NCBI RefSeq assembly: GCF_039543505.1
Contig: NZ_BAABJW010000003.1
Coordinates: forward strand, 124,001-188,000
Source: Litoribaculum gwangyangense
Lineage (GTDB): Bacteria; Bacteroidota; Bacteroidia; Flavobacteriales; Flavobacteriaceae
Length of the DNA: 64,000 nucleotides
Direction of reading: 5' to 3'
The position numbers and the translations under genes are program-made. The notes below the pieces were generated by a model that worked only from the letters and a program-made list of their open reading frames with translations, did no database searches and was not told the origin of the DNA. Each line of letters begins with the position of its first letter. The stretch's first letter is position 1. This document shows, one piece after another, positions 53,266 through 62,356 of this stretch.

Positions 53266-54036
53266 TTAAAAGTTTTTGGTGATTCCTAATTGAATTAAAA
53301 GACCTCTATTGTTAATAGTTTCTTTTTTAGTGGGAACCTCGGCAACCGAGGTAATGTTAAAACCGCCGCCCAGTGATTTACCTACTATTGGCGCAACCAC
53401 AAAGTCGAAGTTGTTATTTTCAAAATCATTGATGATTCTGGGCTCGAAAACAAAGAACCAGCCAGAGGCCATAAATTTTGCCAAAAAAGTCCTAAGGGTA
53501 AAAACGCTCAATGTTGGATACTTTAAATTTTTTGATAAATGGAAAAGATATTGAGGCTGTATTGCAAAAAATAAACTAGTATTAACCGTGTAGGAATATG
53601 TTAAAGATGGGTTCATTGAAAAATATTGATTCCCAAAACCAACTGCTCCTGTTGGTAAAGTAAATTCTGCGGCCGCAGCAAGTGCATGTTTATTCTTTAC
53701 ATAAAAAGCATTTAGGATGGAAAATCGTAGATCGCCCATTCTGGTTTCAAAATTACTATCCAACTGGCCATTATTGGTAGTTATTATTTCTGGCTTTAAT
53801 CCAAAACTCCATCGATTGACCCCGACAGTAAAATTTATCCTATTGTTTATCTGAGATCTATTATCAGATTTATCATAGTACCATATTGAATATACCAACT
53901 TTGTTATTACCCTGGTTGGATCTACTCCAGATTGCGTTCTTAATGATTCCAGTTTTGTTGTGTCTTGTGAAACTTGCGAATTTCCTAAGTAACAACCCAA
54001 AATTAAAAATATGATAAAGAGTTTTTTTAGGAACAT
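53266..54036 (-). CDS. Outer-membrane barrel-like protein, first gene of the envelope run
   Basis: The protein has a signal peptide (IIFLILGCYLGNSQ) and about 235 mature residues of amphipathic strands (RINFTVGVNRWSFGLKPEII; FSILNAFYVKNKHALAAAAE; FAIQPQYLFHLSKN; LLIQLGITKNF) with a C-terminal Phe. The pattern suits a barrel or transporter-like OMP of unknown family. It is 3 bp ahead of the serine hydrolase gene and preceded by 443 bp without genes (54037-54479), where I find only AT-rich sequence and two hairpins. Confidence 0.7.
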   Translation of the reverse strand: MFLKKLFIIFLILGCYLGNSQVSQDTTKLESLRTQSGVDPTRVITKLVYSIWYYDKSDNRSQINNRINFTVGVNRWSFGLKPEIITTNNGQLDSNFETRMGDLRFSILNAFYVKNKHALAAAAEFTLPTGAVGFGNQYFSMNPSLTYSYTVNTSLFFAIQPQYLFHLSKNLKYPTLSVFTLRTFLAKFMASGWFFVFEPRIINDFENNNFDFVVAPIVGKSLGGGFNITSVAEVPTKKETINNRGLLIQLGITKNF

Positions 54037-54240
54037 TTAAAATTATTATCACAAGTAAATTAATTAAAAATAAAAAAAAATTTATTTTCTTCATAATTTA
54101 AATAATGAGTCTTTTGCCTGTAATATTTGGAAATTTAAATAAATTGGAGATGCATGTTTTGAAAATGAATTAAAAATTCATTGAAACCAAAAATTATTTA
54201 GAAAAGAGAAATTTTATTTAATAAAGATTGTAATAATAAA

Positions 54241-54270
54241 AAACTTCAACCAAATTGGTTGAAGTTTTTA
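54241..54270. terminator. Bidirectional hairpin in the gap before the glycosidase gene
   Basis: AACTTCAACCAA pairs with TTGGTTGAAGTT with almost no loop and has A/T tracts on both sides. It is about 210 bp beyond the glycosidase stop on the minus strand and would insulate the PUL from the envelope operon. Confidence 0.7.
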
Positions 54271-54435
54271 TTTTGTGAACCAAATAGACCTGACTTCAAA
54301 CCAAATAAAAGACTTATTCAAAAACTTAAATAGTAAATTATATTAAGTGATTTATTGAGCATTTAAGGACAAACTTAACTAGTAGAGCGAACAGAAAAAT
54401 GTAGGACCTTTATTATTTGAATTAAAGAGATTTTA

Positions 54436-54470
54436 AAAGATTAATGATATATAATTCTAAATTAATCTTT
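54436..54470 (-). terminator. Hairpin directly after the GH35-like gene
   Basis: AAAGATTAAT and ATTAATCTTT form a 10-bp stem with a 15-nt loop, 10 bp after the stop of the glycosidase gene. The stem is AT-rich and there is only a short T run, so it is a weak terminator or an mRNA-end structure. Confidence 0.4.
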
Positions 54471-54479
54471 AGATGGTAT

Positions 54480-56129
54480 TTAGCGCTTATAAGTAATTAC
54501 TTTATAAACTCCAGGTGTAACGACACTTTGTTTAGTAGCTGGCGAATAGGCATCAGGTTCTCCTTCCTTTTTGGTTGTCTGTAAGATATCTTCATTTGTT
54601 ACATAAGTTCTTCCAAATACCCTTAATCTTGAATTATGATAGGTTTCATCACCATTCATCATGCGGGTAGTTATCCATTTTTTATTTTCAAAGCGGCCTT
54701 CAAATACCTGACCGATATAACCAATGGTATTTTTTACCTCTGAAGAAAAATACATAGACATATTCATACCTATAACTATAAACTCATCGATACCAGATTG
54801 AATGATAATACCAAAAGAAGGTTTATTTGGTTTTTCATACATGACTTTGATCTTGTAATCACCTAAATAAATATCATTATAAGTCTCGCTGCCTTCTTGA
54901 AGTACGGCCCTCATGTTACCAGTGCCTTGGTAATCTTTTATTAAATGTTCAACTTCATTGAGAACTTCATACGATTTTGTAAACACAAAATTATCAGCAG
55001 CATCTTCTATTCCAAAAGGAGAGAAACAAATCGCATCATGTTCTCCAAAAGCATAATAGGCTCTTCCTACCTCAGCTTTAGATTCTGGTACCAATAAAGG
55101 ATTATCATCTCTATGGTACATAGCTACAATTTCCTTGAAGTTTGGTAAGTAAATGTCAGGCGACTGAATATCTATGTCTGGTGCAGCAGCTTTCCAAATA
55201 TCCATAACCCTTGAAACCGGGCCACCATTTGGATACACCCCGGGTAAGTCTTCAGATTTCTGAACTATCCATGCATTAACCATCATGGGTAAATTATACT
55301 GCTCACGGCCTGCTTTAGCCACAAAGTTTATATACGTTGCGTATTGCCAAGTGGTAAAAAATGCTTTTGACTCTGATGTATCACCAAAAAGTTCTTTCCA
55401 AGTCCCCTGTGTTTTAAAATTAGATTCGGACCAAGCATCTCTTACATAAGTATCTAGATTTTTTTTATTTTTCTTTAAATAATTAATTAATTCGCTTGGC
55501 ACAGTTTGTTCATATAATTTCAAGGAAATGGTATTATAATCAATATCTTGAAACATCCCTACTTCATTTTGCGGTTGCATTAAGATTACTGTCTGATCTT
55601 TGTCTACTTCTTTAATATGCTGCATTAACTGAGCAAATGCTTTTGCATCCGCTTTTTTTGTTGCCTCACAGAATGGGGATAAAGTTTCAATTTCGTTGCC
55701 TTCTTTGGTTTTTACTCTAAAAAAGCGTTTAGTGTCTTTTTTTACCCACATAGGCGCATAACTTGATTCTCCATTCTTCCAACTTGCAAACCATAGTAAA
55801 CAAACTTTTAGATTATTTTTACTTGCGTTATCGATAATTGCGTCAACTAATGAGTAATCAAAAACACCTTCCTCTGGCTCAAATTGTTCCCAGGCAAGTG
55901 TTACAAAAACCGAATTTAGATTCATCTTTTTCAACTTTGGAAAAAGAGGCTCCATATACTCAATTGTTGAAGCCGAGGAATTATGAACCTCTCCAGCAAT
56001 CATCAGAAATGGTTCATTATTAACCATAAGTTGAGTTGCAGTTCCCTTTTTTTGTAAGTTAGGTGTATTTTGAGCTATAACTTGGCAACTTATAGTCATT
56101 ATAACTAGTAGTATTCTATATAATTTCAT
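54480..56129 (-). CDS. GH35/DUF5597-type beta-galactosidase-like glycoside hydrolase
   Basis: A signal peptide (ISCQVIAQ) is followed by a TIM-barrel of the GH-A clan: LMIAGEVHNSSASTIEYMEP at the start, NLNSVFVTLAWEQFEPEEG, the acid/base Glu in LMQPQNEVGMF and the probable nucleophile Glu in LLVPESKAEVGRAYY. The C-terminal about 130 residues resemble the DUF5597 domain. The fold and motifs fit the GH35-like enzymes found in Bacteroidota PULs; the substrate is not visible. 549 residues. It closes the PUL on the left, separated from the preceding gene by a terminator. Confidence 0.85.
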   Translation of the reverse strand: MKLYRILLVIMTISCQVIAQNTPNLQKKGTATQLMVNNEPFLMIAGEVHNSSASTIEYMEPLFPKLKKMNLNSVFVTLAWEQFEPEEGVFDYSLVDAIIDNASKNNLKVCLLWFASWKNGESSYAPMWVKKDTKRFFRVKTKEGNEIETLSPFCEATKKADAKAFAQLMQHIKEVDKDQTVILMQPQNEVGMFQDIDYNTISLKLYEQTVPSELINYLKKNKKNLDTYVRDAWSESNFKTQGTWKELFGDTSESKAFFTTWQYATYINFVAKAGREQYNLPMMVNAWIVQKSEDLPGVYPNGGPVSRVMDIWKAAAPDIDIQSPDIYLPNFKEIVAMYHRDDNPLLVPESKAEVGRAYYAFGEHDAICFSPFGIEDAADNFVFTKSYEVLNEVEHLIKDYQGTGNMRAVLQEGSETYNDIYLGDYKIKVMYEKPNKPSFGIIIQSGIDEFIVIGMNMSMYFSSEVKNTIGYIGQVFEGRFENKKWITTRMMNGDETYHNSRLRVFGRTYVTNEDILQTTKKEGEPDAYSPATKQSVVTPGVYKVITYKR

Positions 56130-56160
56130 AACTAAATTCTATGTTTAACAAAAATTTATT

Positions 56161-56193
56161 GAAAAATAAAACTCACCATAATTGGTGAGTTTT
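56161..56193 (-). terminator. Terminator between the T9SS cargo gene and the GH35-like gene
   Basis: AAACTCACC pairs with GGTGAGTTT; on the minus strand it runs into TTTTATTTTTC, 20 bp after the stop at 56212. Confidence 0.75.
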
Positions 56194-56211
56194 ACCTTAA
56201 CTAAACTAAAA

Positions 56212-57381
56212 CTATTGAAAGAATATTTTCTTCACTCCACGAACATCATCTTTCTCAATTTGTAAAATGTAAATTCCTTCATTGCTAACAGCTTTGGAAG
56301 ATGTTTTTCCTTGAATAGTTTCATCCAAAATCAATCTACCAAGCATATCAAAAACTTTTAATGATGTATTGATTTGATCCTTGGCAAAATTGATTTTTCC
56401 AGATTTATCAAAAAATACTACTTCTTCAAATTTTGTAAATGACTTATTACTTAATGTTGAAGACTGTCCAAAATATATATTATCCACATAAACCCCTATT
56501 GAAGTGCCCTCCGTTGGGTATAAAGTTATCTTTGTCATTGTGTTGCCTATCTCGTCATCAAGTGTTATACTATACTCTTGCCAGCCTGTGCCTGAATATG
56601 TTATATTACCACCAAAATATGCACCGTCATTAAATTGAACTTGTGCTCCTGGAGAACTATTAGGATTATAAACTGAGAAGAAAAGTTTATCACCAGCTAC
56701 GGGAGTGTACGTTGGAAAATATTGAATTTCCAACCATGGAAAAGGATTAGTCGTGCCTGAAAATGCACAATTTGCACTGGAATTAACAGCATCAGATAGA
56801 GGATTTGAAACTTCTGCCCCATTTGGAGATTCGAAAAACATACCAGATGATTCTGTCTCATCATAAACTATTGGATTTTCGGCAGGAGCTAATACTGAGT
56901 TTTGCCCAAAGTAAATGTTGTCTACATAAACCCCTATTGATGTTCCCTCAGTCGGGTATAGTGTAATCTTTGTTATTGAATTACCTATCTCATCATCAAG
57001 TGCAATAACATATTCTTGCCACCCAGAGCCAGAATACGATATATTACCTCCAAAATATGCGCCATCATTAAATTGAACTTGTGCACCTGGAGATGAATTC
57101 GGGTTATAAACAGATAAGAAAAGCTTGTCACCTGAAACAGGGGTATAGTTTGGGAAATACTGAATTTCCAACCAAGGAAAAGGATTATCGGTACCAGAAA
57201 ACGCACAGTTAGCACTGGAATTTACAGCATCTGAGAGTGGATTGGAAACCTCCCCACCGTTTGGAGATTCGAAGAACATCCCTGAAGAAGTTGATTCGTT
57301 ATAAACGTATGTTTGGGCATCTACCATCATAGACAACATAACGGCAATTAAACAAAGTAAAAATGTAATTTTTGATTTCAT
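56212..57381 (-). CDS. T9SS cargo with a duplicated carbohydrate-binding-like module
   Basis: The ATG at 57381 gives a signal peptide (LLCLIAVMLSMMVDAQ). The protein then holds two nearly identical modules of about 135 residues each, starting YNESTSSGMFFESPNGG and YDETESSGMFFESPNGA and both ending in a TSIGVYVDNIYFGQ-type strand. The beta-sandwich pattern suggests carbohydrate binding. The end (INFAKDQINTSLKVFDMLGR ... GIYILQIEKDDVRG) is a type A T9SS sorting domain, so the protein is displayed or released through the secretion system encoded elsewhere (Plug and PorT are in this window). It follows the PKD lipoprotein gene by 129 bp. Confidence 0.82.
   Translation of the reverse strand: MKSKITFLLCLIAVMLSMMVDAQTYVYNESTSSGMFFESPNGGEVSNPLSDAVNSSANCAFSGTDNPFPWLEIQYFPNYTPVSGDKLFLSVYNPNSSPGAQVQFNDGAYFGGNISYSGSGWQEYVIALDDEIGNSITKITLYPTEGTSIGVYVDNIYFGQNSVLAPAENPIVYDETESSGMFFESPNGAEVSNPLSDAVNSSANCAFSGTTNPFPWLEIQYFPTYTPVAGDKLFFSVYNPNSSPGAQVQFNDGAYFGGNITYSGTGWQEYSITLDDEIGNTMTKITLYPTEGTSIGVYVDNIYFGQSSTLSNKSFTKFEEVVFFDKSGKINFAKDQINTSLKVFDMLGRLILDETIQGKTSSKAVSNEGIYILQIEKDDVRGVKKIFFQ
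56464..56868 (-). repeat. Second copy of the duplicated module in the T9SS cargo gene
   Basis: It encodes the module repeated from 56902-57306; the copies are offset by 438 bp (146 codons) and share most residues. Confidence 0.9.
56902..57306 (-). repeat. First copy of the duplicated module in the T9SS cargo gene
   Basis: It encodes the first of two modules of about 135 residues. Differences between copies are scattered and many are synonymous, which points to an internal duplication kept under selection on the protein. Confidence 0.9.
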
Positions 57382-57510
57382 AATTTTGATATTTAGATTA
57401 GACATTAATTAGTTTTTAATATTTAGTTTTTTTGATTTTTGACATAAATCTCCACCCTGAAAATCTTATGTATTTGATTTACAGTTGTTTATAATTTAAT
57501 TAATAATTAA

Positions 57511-58605
57511 TTATTGAGACTCTTTTAGCGATATCTCATCAATATATATAGTTCCCAATCCGGGTTGTATAAACTTAAACTGTGTCCATGCATTATTGGC
57601 CTTGCCCTCAGAGTAAACTTGAGTAAGGTCCCCTGTTTGAAAAGTAATTGTTTTAAAAGACCACTCACTTGTAACCTCAGGTATCGGGCTATACCATGCG
57701 AAATTTCGCCATGATTGCTTGTCGCTTTCATTGGTCACCTCAGCTGCAGTAACTCGATTGAAATCTTCACTTTTAATCCAAAAACTGAATTCATAGGTCT
57801 TATTACTTTGCAAAACTGCATTTGGAAAACCATTTTTTCCTTTAGTGAATAGTTGTGATTCTATATTTGCCTGATTGATAACAATTTTTGCAAAACCATC
57901 GGTTCCATTAGCACCTTCACCTGGCGAATTCTCAATACTAAAAACCATGGCATCAGTGCCATTTGATATCCATCCTTCCCAAGTATCAGCCGCCAACTCC
58001 AAATTTTCAAAACCAAAAACAGATCTAACGTATTGTTCGGTTCCCACCTGAATATTTATGGTTTGAGTATCTGTAATGCCATTTAAAAATGTGACTTCAA
58101 GCATACATTCAACAGGGCCCTCTTGAGAGAAAGTCACACTTACTTCGTCATCTGTTGAACTTGATGGTGAACCTCCTGGAAATGTCCATATTCTTGAAGC
58201 AACACTGTTGGAATTGTCTTTAAAAACTATTGGTTCGTTGGCACTTGTTTGAAAAGCACTGACATTAAAGTTTATAAGACCGCTTCCAACTTGAACAAAA
58301 ATATCTTTAGATTCGGTAATACCATCAGAAAATGTATTCTCAATAGTACATGTAATTAATCCAACTTCCGAGAAACTCACATTCACTTCTTTATCAGTAG
58401 AAGTAGCTGGTGAACCACTTGGAAATGTCCATTTCCTAGAAACAACACCAGTAGAATAATCGGTAAAAGTAATCTCTTGCCCCAGATTAGTTTGTTCACT
58501 ACTGACATCAGGATCAAAAACTATTTCATCAGGATAATTATGGGTTTCTTCGCAGCCAAATAAAAAGGCTAAGGCTAGAGTTAAGGTTAAAATTTTTGTT
58601 TTCAT
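57511..58605 (-). CDS. PKD-domain surface glycan-binding lipoprotein
   Basis: A lipobox is seen at Cys18 (ALAFLFGCEETHN). Two PKD-like domains follow (about 25-108 and 109-190), each with the WTFPSGSPATSTD / WTFPGGSPSSSTD loop. The C-terminal about 165 residues look like a beta-sandwich of the CBM4/9-like kind (NKTYEFSFWIKSEDFNR; GLGTIYIDEISLKESQ). The position right after susC-susD-PF10091 and the lipid anchor suggest a surface glycan-binding protein. It starts 15 bp after the stop of the PF10091 gene. Confidence 0.83.
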   Translation of the reverse strand: MKTKILTLTLALAFLFGCEETHNYPDEIVFDPDVSSEQTNLGQEITFTDYSTGVVSRKWTFPSGSPATSTDKEVNVSFSEVGLITCTIENTFSDGITESKDIFVQVGSGLINFNVSAFQTSANEPIVFKDNSNSVASRIWTFPGGSPSSSTDDEVSVTFSQEGPVECMLEVTFLNGITDTQTINIQVGTEQYVRSVFGFENLELAADTWEGWISNGTDAMVFSIENSPGEGANGTDGFAKIVINQANIESQLFTKGKNGFPNAVLQSNKTYEFSFWIKSEDFNRVTAAEVTNESDKQSWRNFAWYSPIPEVTSEWSFKTITFQTGDLTQVYSEGKANNAWTQFKFIQPGLGTIYIDEISLKESQ

Positions 58606-58620
58606 TTTTATAGTTTTTTT

Positions 58621-60588
58621 TTAAAATGATTGTATTAAGCTCTGTAAGCTGTTTGCAATAGCAGAATCATTCATATAATAATTAGAAATAATGTTTTGTT
58701 GGTATTGATCTATCGCCATGGCTATAGGACCTATGTTGATATCAAAAGGATTCCAATTTGGTACGGGAACATTAAGATTTGTTGGCAAATCATTAATTCT
58801 AACATTATCAGGTAGTCCCAGCAAAGGATGATAATACCCTAAATCGGCATACGATCTTAAAGCCTGTATGGACTTCGAAGGACTAAAAGGCAATGCCAAA
58901 GCTGCGCCATAAGGTGCAGGTGATATTTGAATGACTTCATTAGTATTGGCCCCTGACACCAAAGAGCCTTGGTTGCTGATGTATTTTTTCCAATTAATAA
59001 ATCCATTATTTTCAACACTGGATAATGTTTGGCAAGCAGTTAAGCCCATTAAAGTCATATTGAATTTTGACTCAGATGTTTGTGCGTCATTATTGAATGC
59101 TGAAATACTATTACCTTTATAAGGTTCAACAGAACCTGTCCAAAGTTGCATCCAATTATAAGTAAAGCCAGCTCCAAACCAACTTACATGATAACCATTT
59201 TTATATTCTCTATAAATTCTATTTAAATCTAGATTATTTACCTTTCCAGAGGCTAAAGCTTCTAAATAGATTAATTCTGTTTCTTCTGAAAAAGCATCTG
59301 CCCAAACCTGTCCATTCTTTTGCCCGTTAACAGCATTTATTCCTTTTACAATCCTACCAAATCTATACGAGTCGTTCGCATTAGTATAGATTGATTCTTC
59401 CCACATAGGCCTATTCAACAACTCATTGCATATTGTTACGATTTCTATGTCATTTGCGAATTTTTGTTTTACGGTTCTAATACCAGCAGCACAAATTGCC
59501 CAATCAATAGTGCTGACCGCTGCAGCATCACCTTGGAAAAGGCCACTACCATCAGCATTATAATAGTGCAACGGAAAACCATAAATACCTCCAGAACCAT
59601 TGAACCAATTTTGTGCTTGTTGCCATCTAAGCATCGACAAAATTCTAGTCCTTGATGTTTGCGAATCGATAATATTATCATTTTCAGCCAAAATGTAAAT
59701 AGCATAGGCATAACCCATTCCTGATAAAGATACTCTCGACGCATCATCACTTGCTTCTAATACAATACCTCTACCATTGCCAACATCTCTGTAATTCCAT
59801 AAAAAATAGTTTATGCTTGCCTTTTTTAGCCATTCTACAAATTGAGCATCGCTTGGTGGTGGCTGGTATGGTGAGGTAGTTCCGTTGTTCAAATAAATAT
59901 CATCAATCCCCAATGCCCCTTTCTTAAAAATTGACAGGTTTTGTTTATTTCCTTCAATTTTAAATGATAAATGATGTAAGCCATGGTCGTTAAGAGTCAT
60001 GGTGTATGACCTCATTTGATCTGTAGTTATATCAAATTCCTCACTTTTCAATAAGTTACCTGAAATATCAAATGCTTCAAGAGTTAACTTAATTGGTACT
60101 TCATAGCTTACCGCTCTAAAGCTAAGACCTTTTAAATTCTGTAAGAATTCCATAGGTACTGGTACTCTATTTATAAGTTTACCATGAATGGCAACAACAA
60201 ATTCCATATAATCACTGCCGCTATTAAAACCTTCAAATGATATTTTATGCATCGCGTTGAAGCCATTCCTTAAAATTTCTGAAGATACCTTACTAAACTG
60301 ACTGTTTCTAATGACCCACTCCGAATTAACTTCAGTGTTTCTCTCCTTACCCATATCCGCAGTATATATGGCAATACCGGGATAATGCGTTGGTTCAGTT
60401 AAATTTGGAAGAAAAAAAATATCATTCTTGGGGTAATCAGAAATATTATAATCTGGGTCATTTTCAACAATATCTTGAATTTTATCATTACTGCTACAAG
60501 CAATAGTTGATAGCAACAAAACAGCTATAACAAAAAGCATTTTCAAGGCTATGTTTTTAAATAAATCAGTATTATTTATTGTTTTCAT
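58621..60588 (-). CDS. PF10091 glucoamylase-like lipoprotein (possible beta-glucanase)
   Basis: A lipobox lies at Cys31 (LLLSTIACSSND). The N-terminal about 230 residues are a beta-sandwich (GLSFRAVSYEVPIKLTLEAFD; YTMTLNDHGLHHLSFKIEG). From about residue 245 the protein has the PF10091 (glucoamylase family) pattern: NYFLWNYRDVGNGRGIVLEA, SGMGYAYAIYILAENDN, GGIYGFPLHYYNADG, STIDWAICAAGI, HVSWFGAGFTYNWMQLW and ISPAPYGAALALPFSP. PF10091 includes GH144 beta-1,2-glucanases, which is one possible activity; this is inference from family only. It is 13 bp after susD. Confidence 0.8.
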   Translation of the reverse strand: MKTINNTDLFKNIALKMLFVIAVLLLSTIACSSNDKIQDIVENDPDYNISDYPKNDIFFLPNLTEPTHYPGIAIYTADMGKERNTEVNSEWVIRNSQFSKVSSEILRNGFNAMHKISFEGFNSGSDYMEFVVAIHGKLINRVPVPMEFLQNLKGLSFRAVSYEVPIKLTLEAFDISGNLLKSEEFDITTDQMRSYTMTLNDHGLHHLSFKIEGNKQNLSIFKKGALGIDDIYLNNGTTSPYQPPPSDAQFVEWLKKASINYFLWNYRDVGNGRGIVLEASDDASRVSLSGMGYAYAIYILAENDNIIDSQTSRTRILSMLRWQQAQNWFNGSGGIYGFPLHYYNADGSGLFQGDAAAVSTIDWAICAAGIRTVKQKFANDIEIVTICNELLNRPMWEESIYTNANDSYRFGRIVKGINAVNGQKNGQVWADAFSEETELIYLEALASGKVNNLDLNRIYREYKNGYHVSWFGAGFTYNWMQLWTGSVEPYKGNSISAFNNDAQTSESKFNMTLMGLTACQTLSSVENNGFINWKKYISNQGSLVSGANTNEVIQISPAPYGAALALPFSPSKSIQALRSYADLGYYHPLLGLPDNVRINDLPTNLNVPVPNWNPFDINIGPIAMAIDQYQQNIISNYYMNDSAIANSLQSLIQSF

Positions 60589-60601
60589 AGTTACCTAGTA
60601 A

Positions 60602-62356
60602 TTAATTATAGCCGGGGTTTTGCTCCAAATTACTTTTTAGAATCTCCTCAATGGGTATTGGCCATAGATAATGATACGCTGGAAAGCTTCTCTTTCCCGT
60701 ACCTCCCTCGAAATAAAAATATCTATAAGACTTTGAGCCGTTAGATGGGTTTCTGACAACCTCTACCCCAACAATGTCCTTTGCAAAATCGTTTTCTGCG
60801 TCCATCCATCTTCTAGCATCGTACCATCTATTACCTTCAAAAGCCAATTCTATTTTTCTTTCATGCTTGATTTTCGCCAATAAATCCCCTGAGGCATTGA
60901 TGGGTGGCATATTAACACCTGTTCTACTTCTCACGCGATTCACATACTCAACTGCAGTAGAAAAATTATTGAGATGATACTGAGCTTCAGCATAGGTAAG
61001 ATAGAATTCTGCCAGCCTCATGTAAATCCAAGGTTGGTCACTTGCAACGCCGGCATTCAGCTCCCAACTTTCATCTAAGGATTTTCTAATACCATATCCC
61101 AGTACGCTTCCATTCCACCAAAAATCAACATCCGTATTTCTACTGTCTTTTCCACCATTCCAAAACTCGAGTTGTCTACCCTTAAAGACAGTGCCGTCAT
61201 AAAGAACAGAATATCTTAATCGAGGATCCCTGTTTTGATAAGGATTACCTGGATTGTAGTTCGTGGCATTTGGATTGATAATTGGAGTTAAATTATTTGG
61301 ATTAGTACCTGTGTAACCTAATACTGGAATGACTCCTGATGTAGTTTCGTATTGGTCTATAAACTCTTGCCTTGGATTTTCACTTATCCAACCCCCGTCA
61401 CCATTTGGAAAACGCCATTCATCAATGCTATGTCCACCTCTATAGTGAAAATAGAAATCTGATAAAACATCTACTAGTTCAAATCCATACTGGTCAATAA
61501 ATTGTTTAAAAAAGATAACCTCAGGGTCCATTGCATTTAAGAAAAGACCTTTGTAATCTGTTGATAAGCTATATTGACTAAGATTGAATAACTCCTCACA
61601 GGCATCGGAAACCAATTGCCATTTGGATTGGTCATTTGAAATATTAAATAACGGGCTAGCATCGAACAATAAAGCACGTATTTTCAATCCTATTGCAGCA
61701 CCTTTGGTAATTCTTCCAAATTCCAATTCAACAGCTTCATTTTTATTTGGCAAATCTTGGATTGCCAAATCTAATTCCTCAACTATAAACTCCACACATT
61801 CTTCAAAAGAAGCTCTAGGAACATCAAAATTGGAATCTAAACTAAAAGTTTCTTTAATTAAGGGCACTCCGCCATATCTTGAAATAAGTTCAGTATAAAA
61901 GTATGCCCTTAAAAACCGAATCTCTGCGGTAAGTTGTTTAACTCTTTCAACCTCTTCTCCAGAGTATAAAGCAATATTCTCAAGAAAAATATTATTATTT
62001 CGAATAGCTGAATAGGCATCTAGCCAAAAACCATTGAAATAATACATGTTTAAAGAACCAGACGTTAATCCGCCTTGGGTATATTTATCTAAAAATCTGG
62101 CTTCATGCATGTGGTAACTTTCATCGGTAATTCCAGTCATCCGTAAGCCCCCTGCCCATTGTGGAAAACCATGAGGTAGTTCGTTATACCTATCGTTTAC
62201 ATAAAGCTCAATTAAGTTCAAATCTTGCCAAACATTGGCTTCTGATACCGCATCTTGTGGCTTTAAATCCAAGAAATCATTATTACAACCAGAAGATGAC
62301 ACTATGATTATTGCAGAAATTAATATTTGTTTTAATCTTTTCATTTTCTTTTTCAT
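60602..62356 (-). CDS. SusD/RagB family glycan-binding lipoprotein
   Basis: SusD proteins are surface lipoproteins that cap the SusC transporter and bind the glycan. The lipobox Cys lies in SSSGCNNDFLDLKP, and the family features FLDLKPQDAVSEANVW, AEIRFLRAYFYTELISRYGG, YLTYAEAQYHL and HERKIELAFEGNRWYDARRW are all present. The ATG at 62356 overlaps the susC stop (TAATG); an ATG at 62344 is an equally good start. 584 residues is normal for SusD. It is translationally coupled to susC. Confidence 0.94.
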   Translation of the reverse strand: MKKKMKRLKQILISAIIIVSSSGCNNDFLDLKPQDAVSEANVWQDLNLIELYVNDRYNELPHGFPQWAGGLRMTGITDESYHMHEARFLDKYTQGGLTSGSLNMYYFNGFWLDAYSAIRNNNIFLENIALYSGEEVERVKQLTAEIRFLRAYFYTELISRYGGVPLIKETFSLDSNFDVPRASFEECVEFIVEELDLAIQDLPNKNEAVELEFGRITKGAAIGLKIRALLFDASPLFNISNDQSKWQLVSDACEELFNLSQYSLSTDYKGLFLNAMDPEVIFFKQFIDQYGFELVDVLSDFYFHYRGGHSIDEWRFPNGDGGWISENPRQEFIDQYETTSGVIPVLGYTGTNPNNLTPIINPNATNYNPGNPYQNRDPRLRYSVLYDGTVFKGRQLEFWNGGKDSRNTDVDFWWNGSVLGYGIRKSLDESWELNAGVASDQPWIYMRLAEFYLTYAEAQYHLNNFSTAVEYVNRVRSRTGVNMPPINASGDLLAKIKHERKIELAFEGNRWYDARRWMDAENDFAKDIVGVEVVRNPSNGSKSYRYFYFEGGTGKRSFPAYHYLWPIPIEEILKSNLEQNPGYN

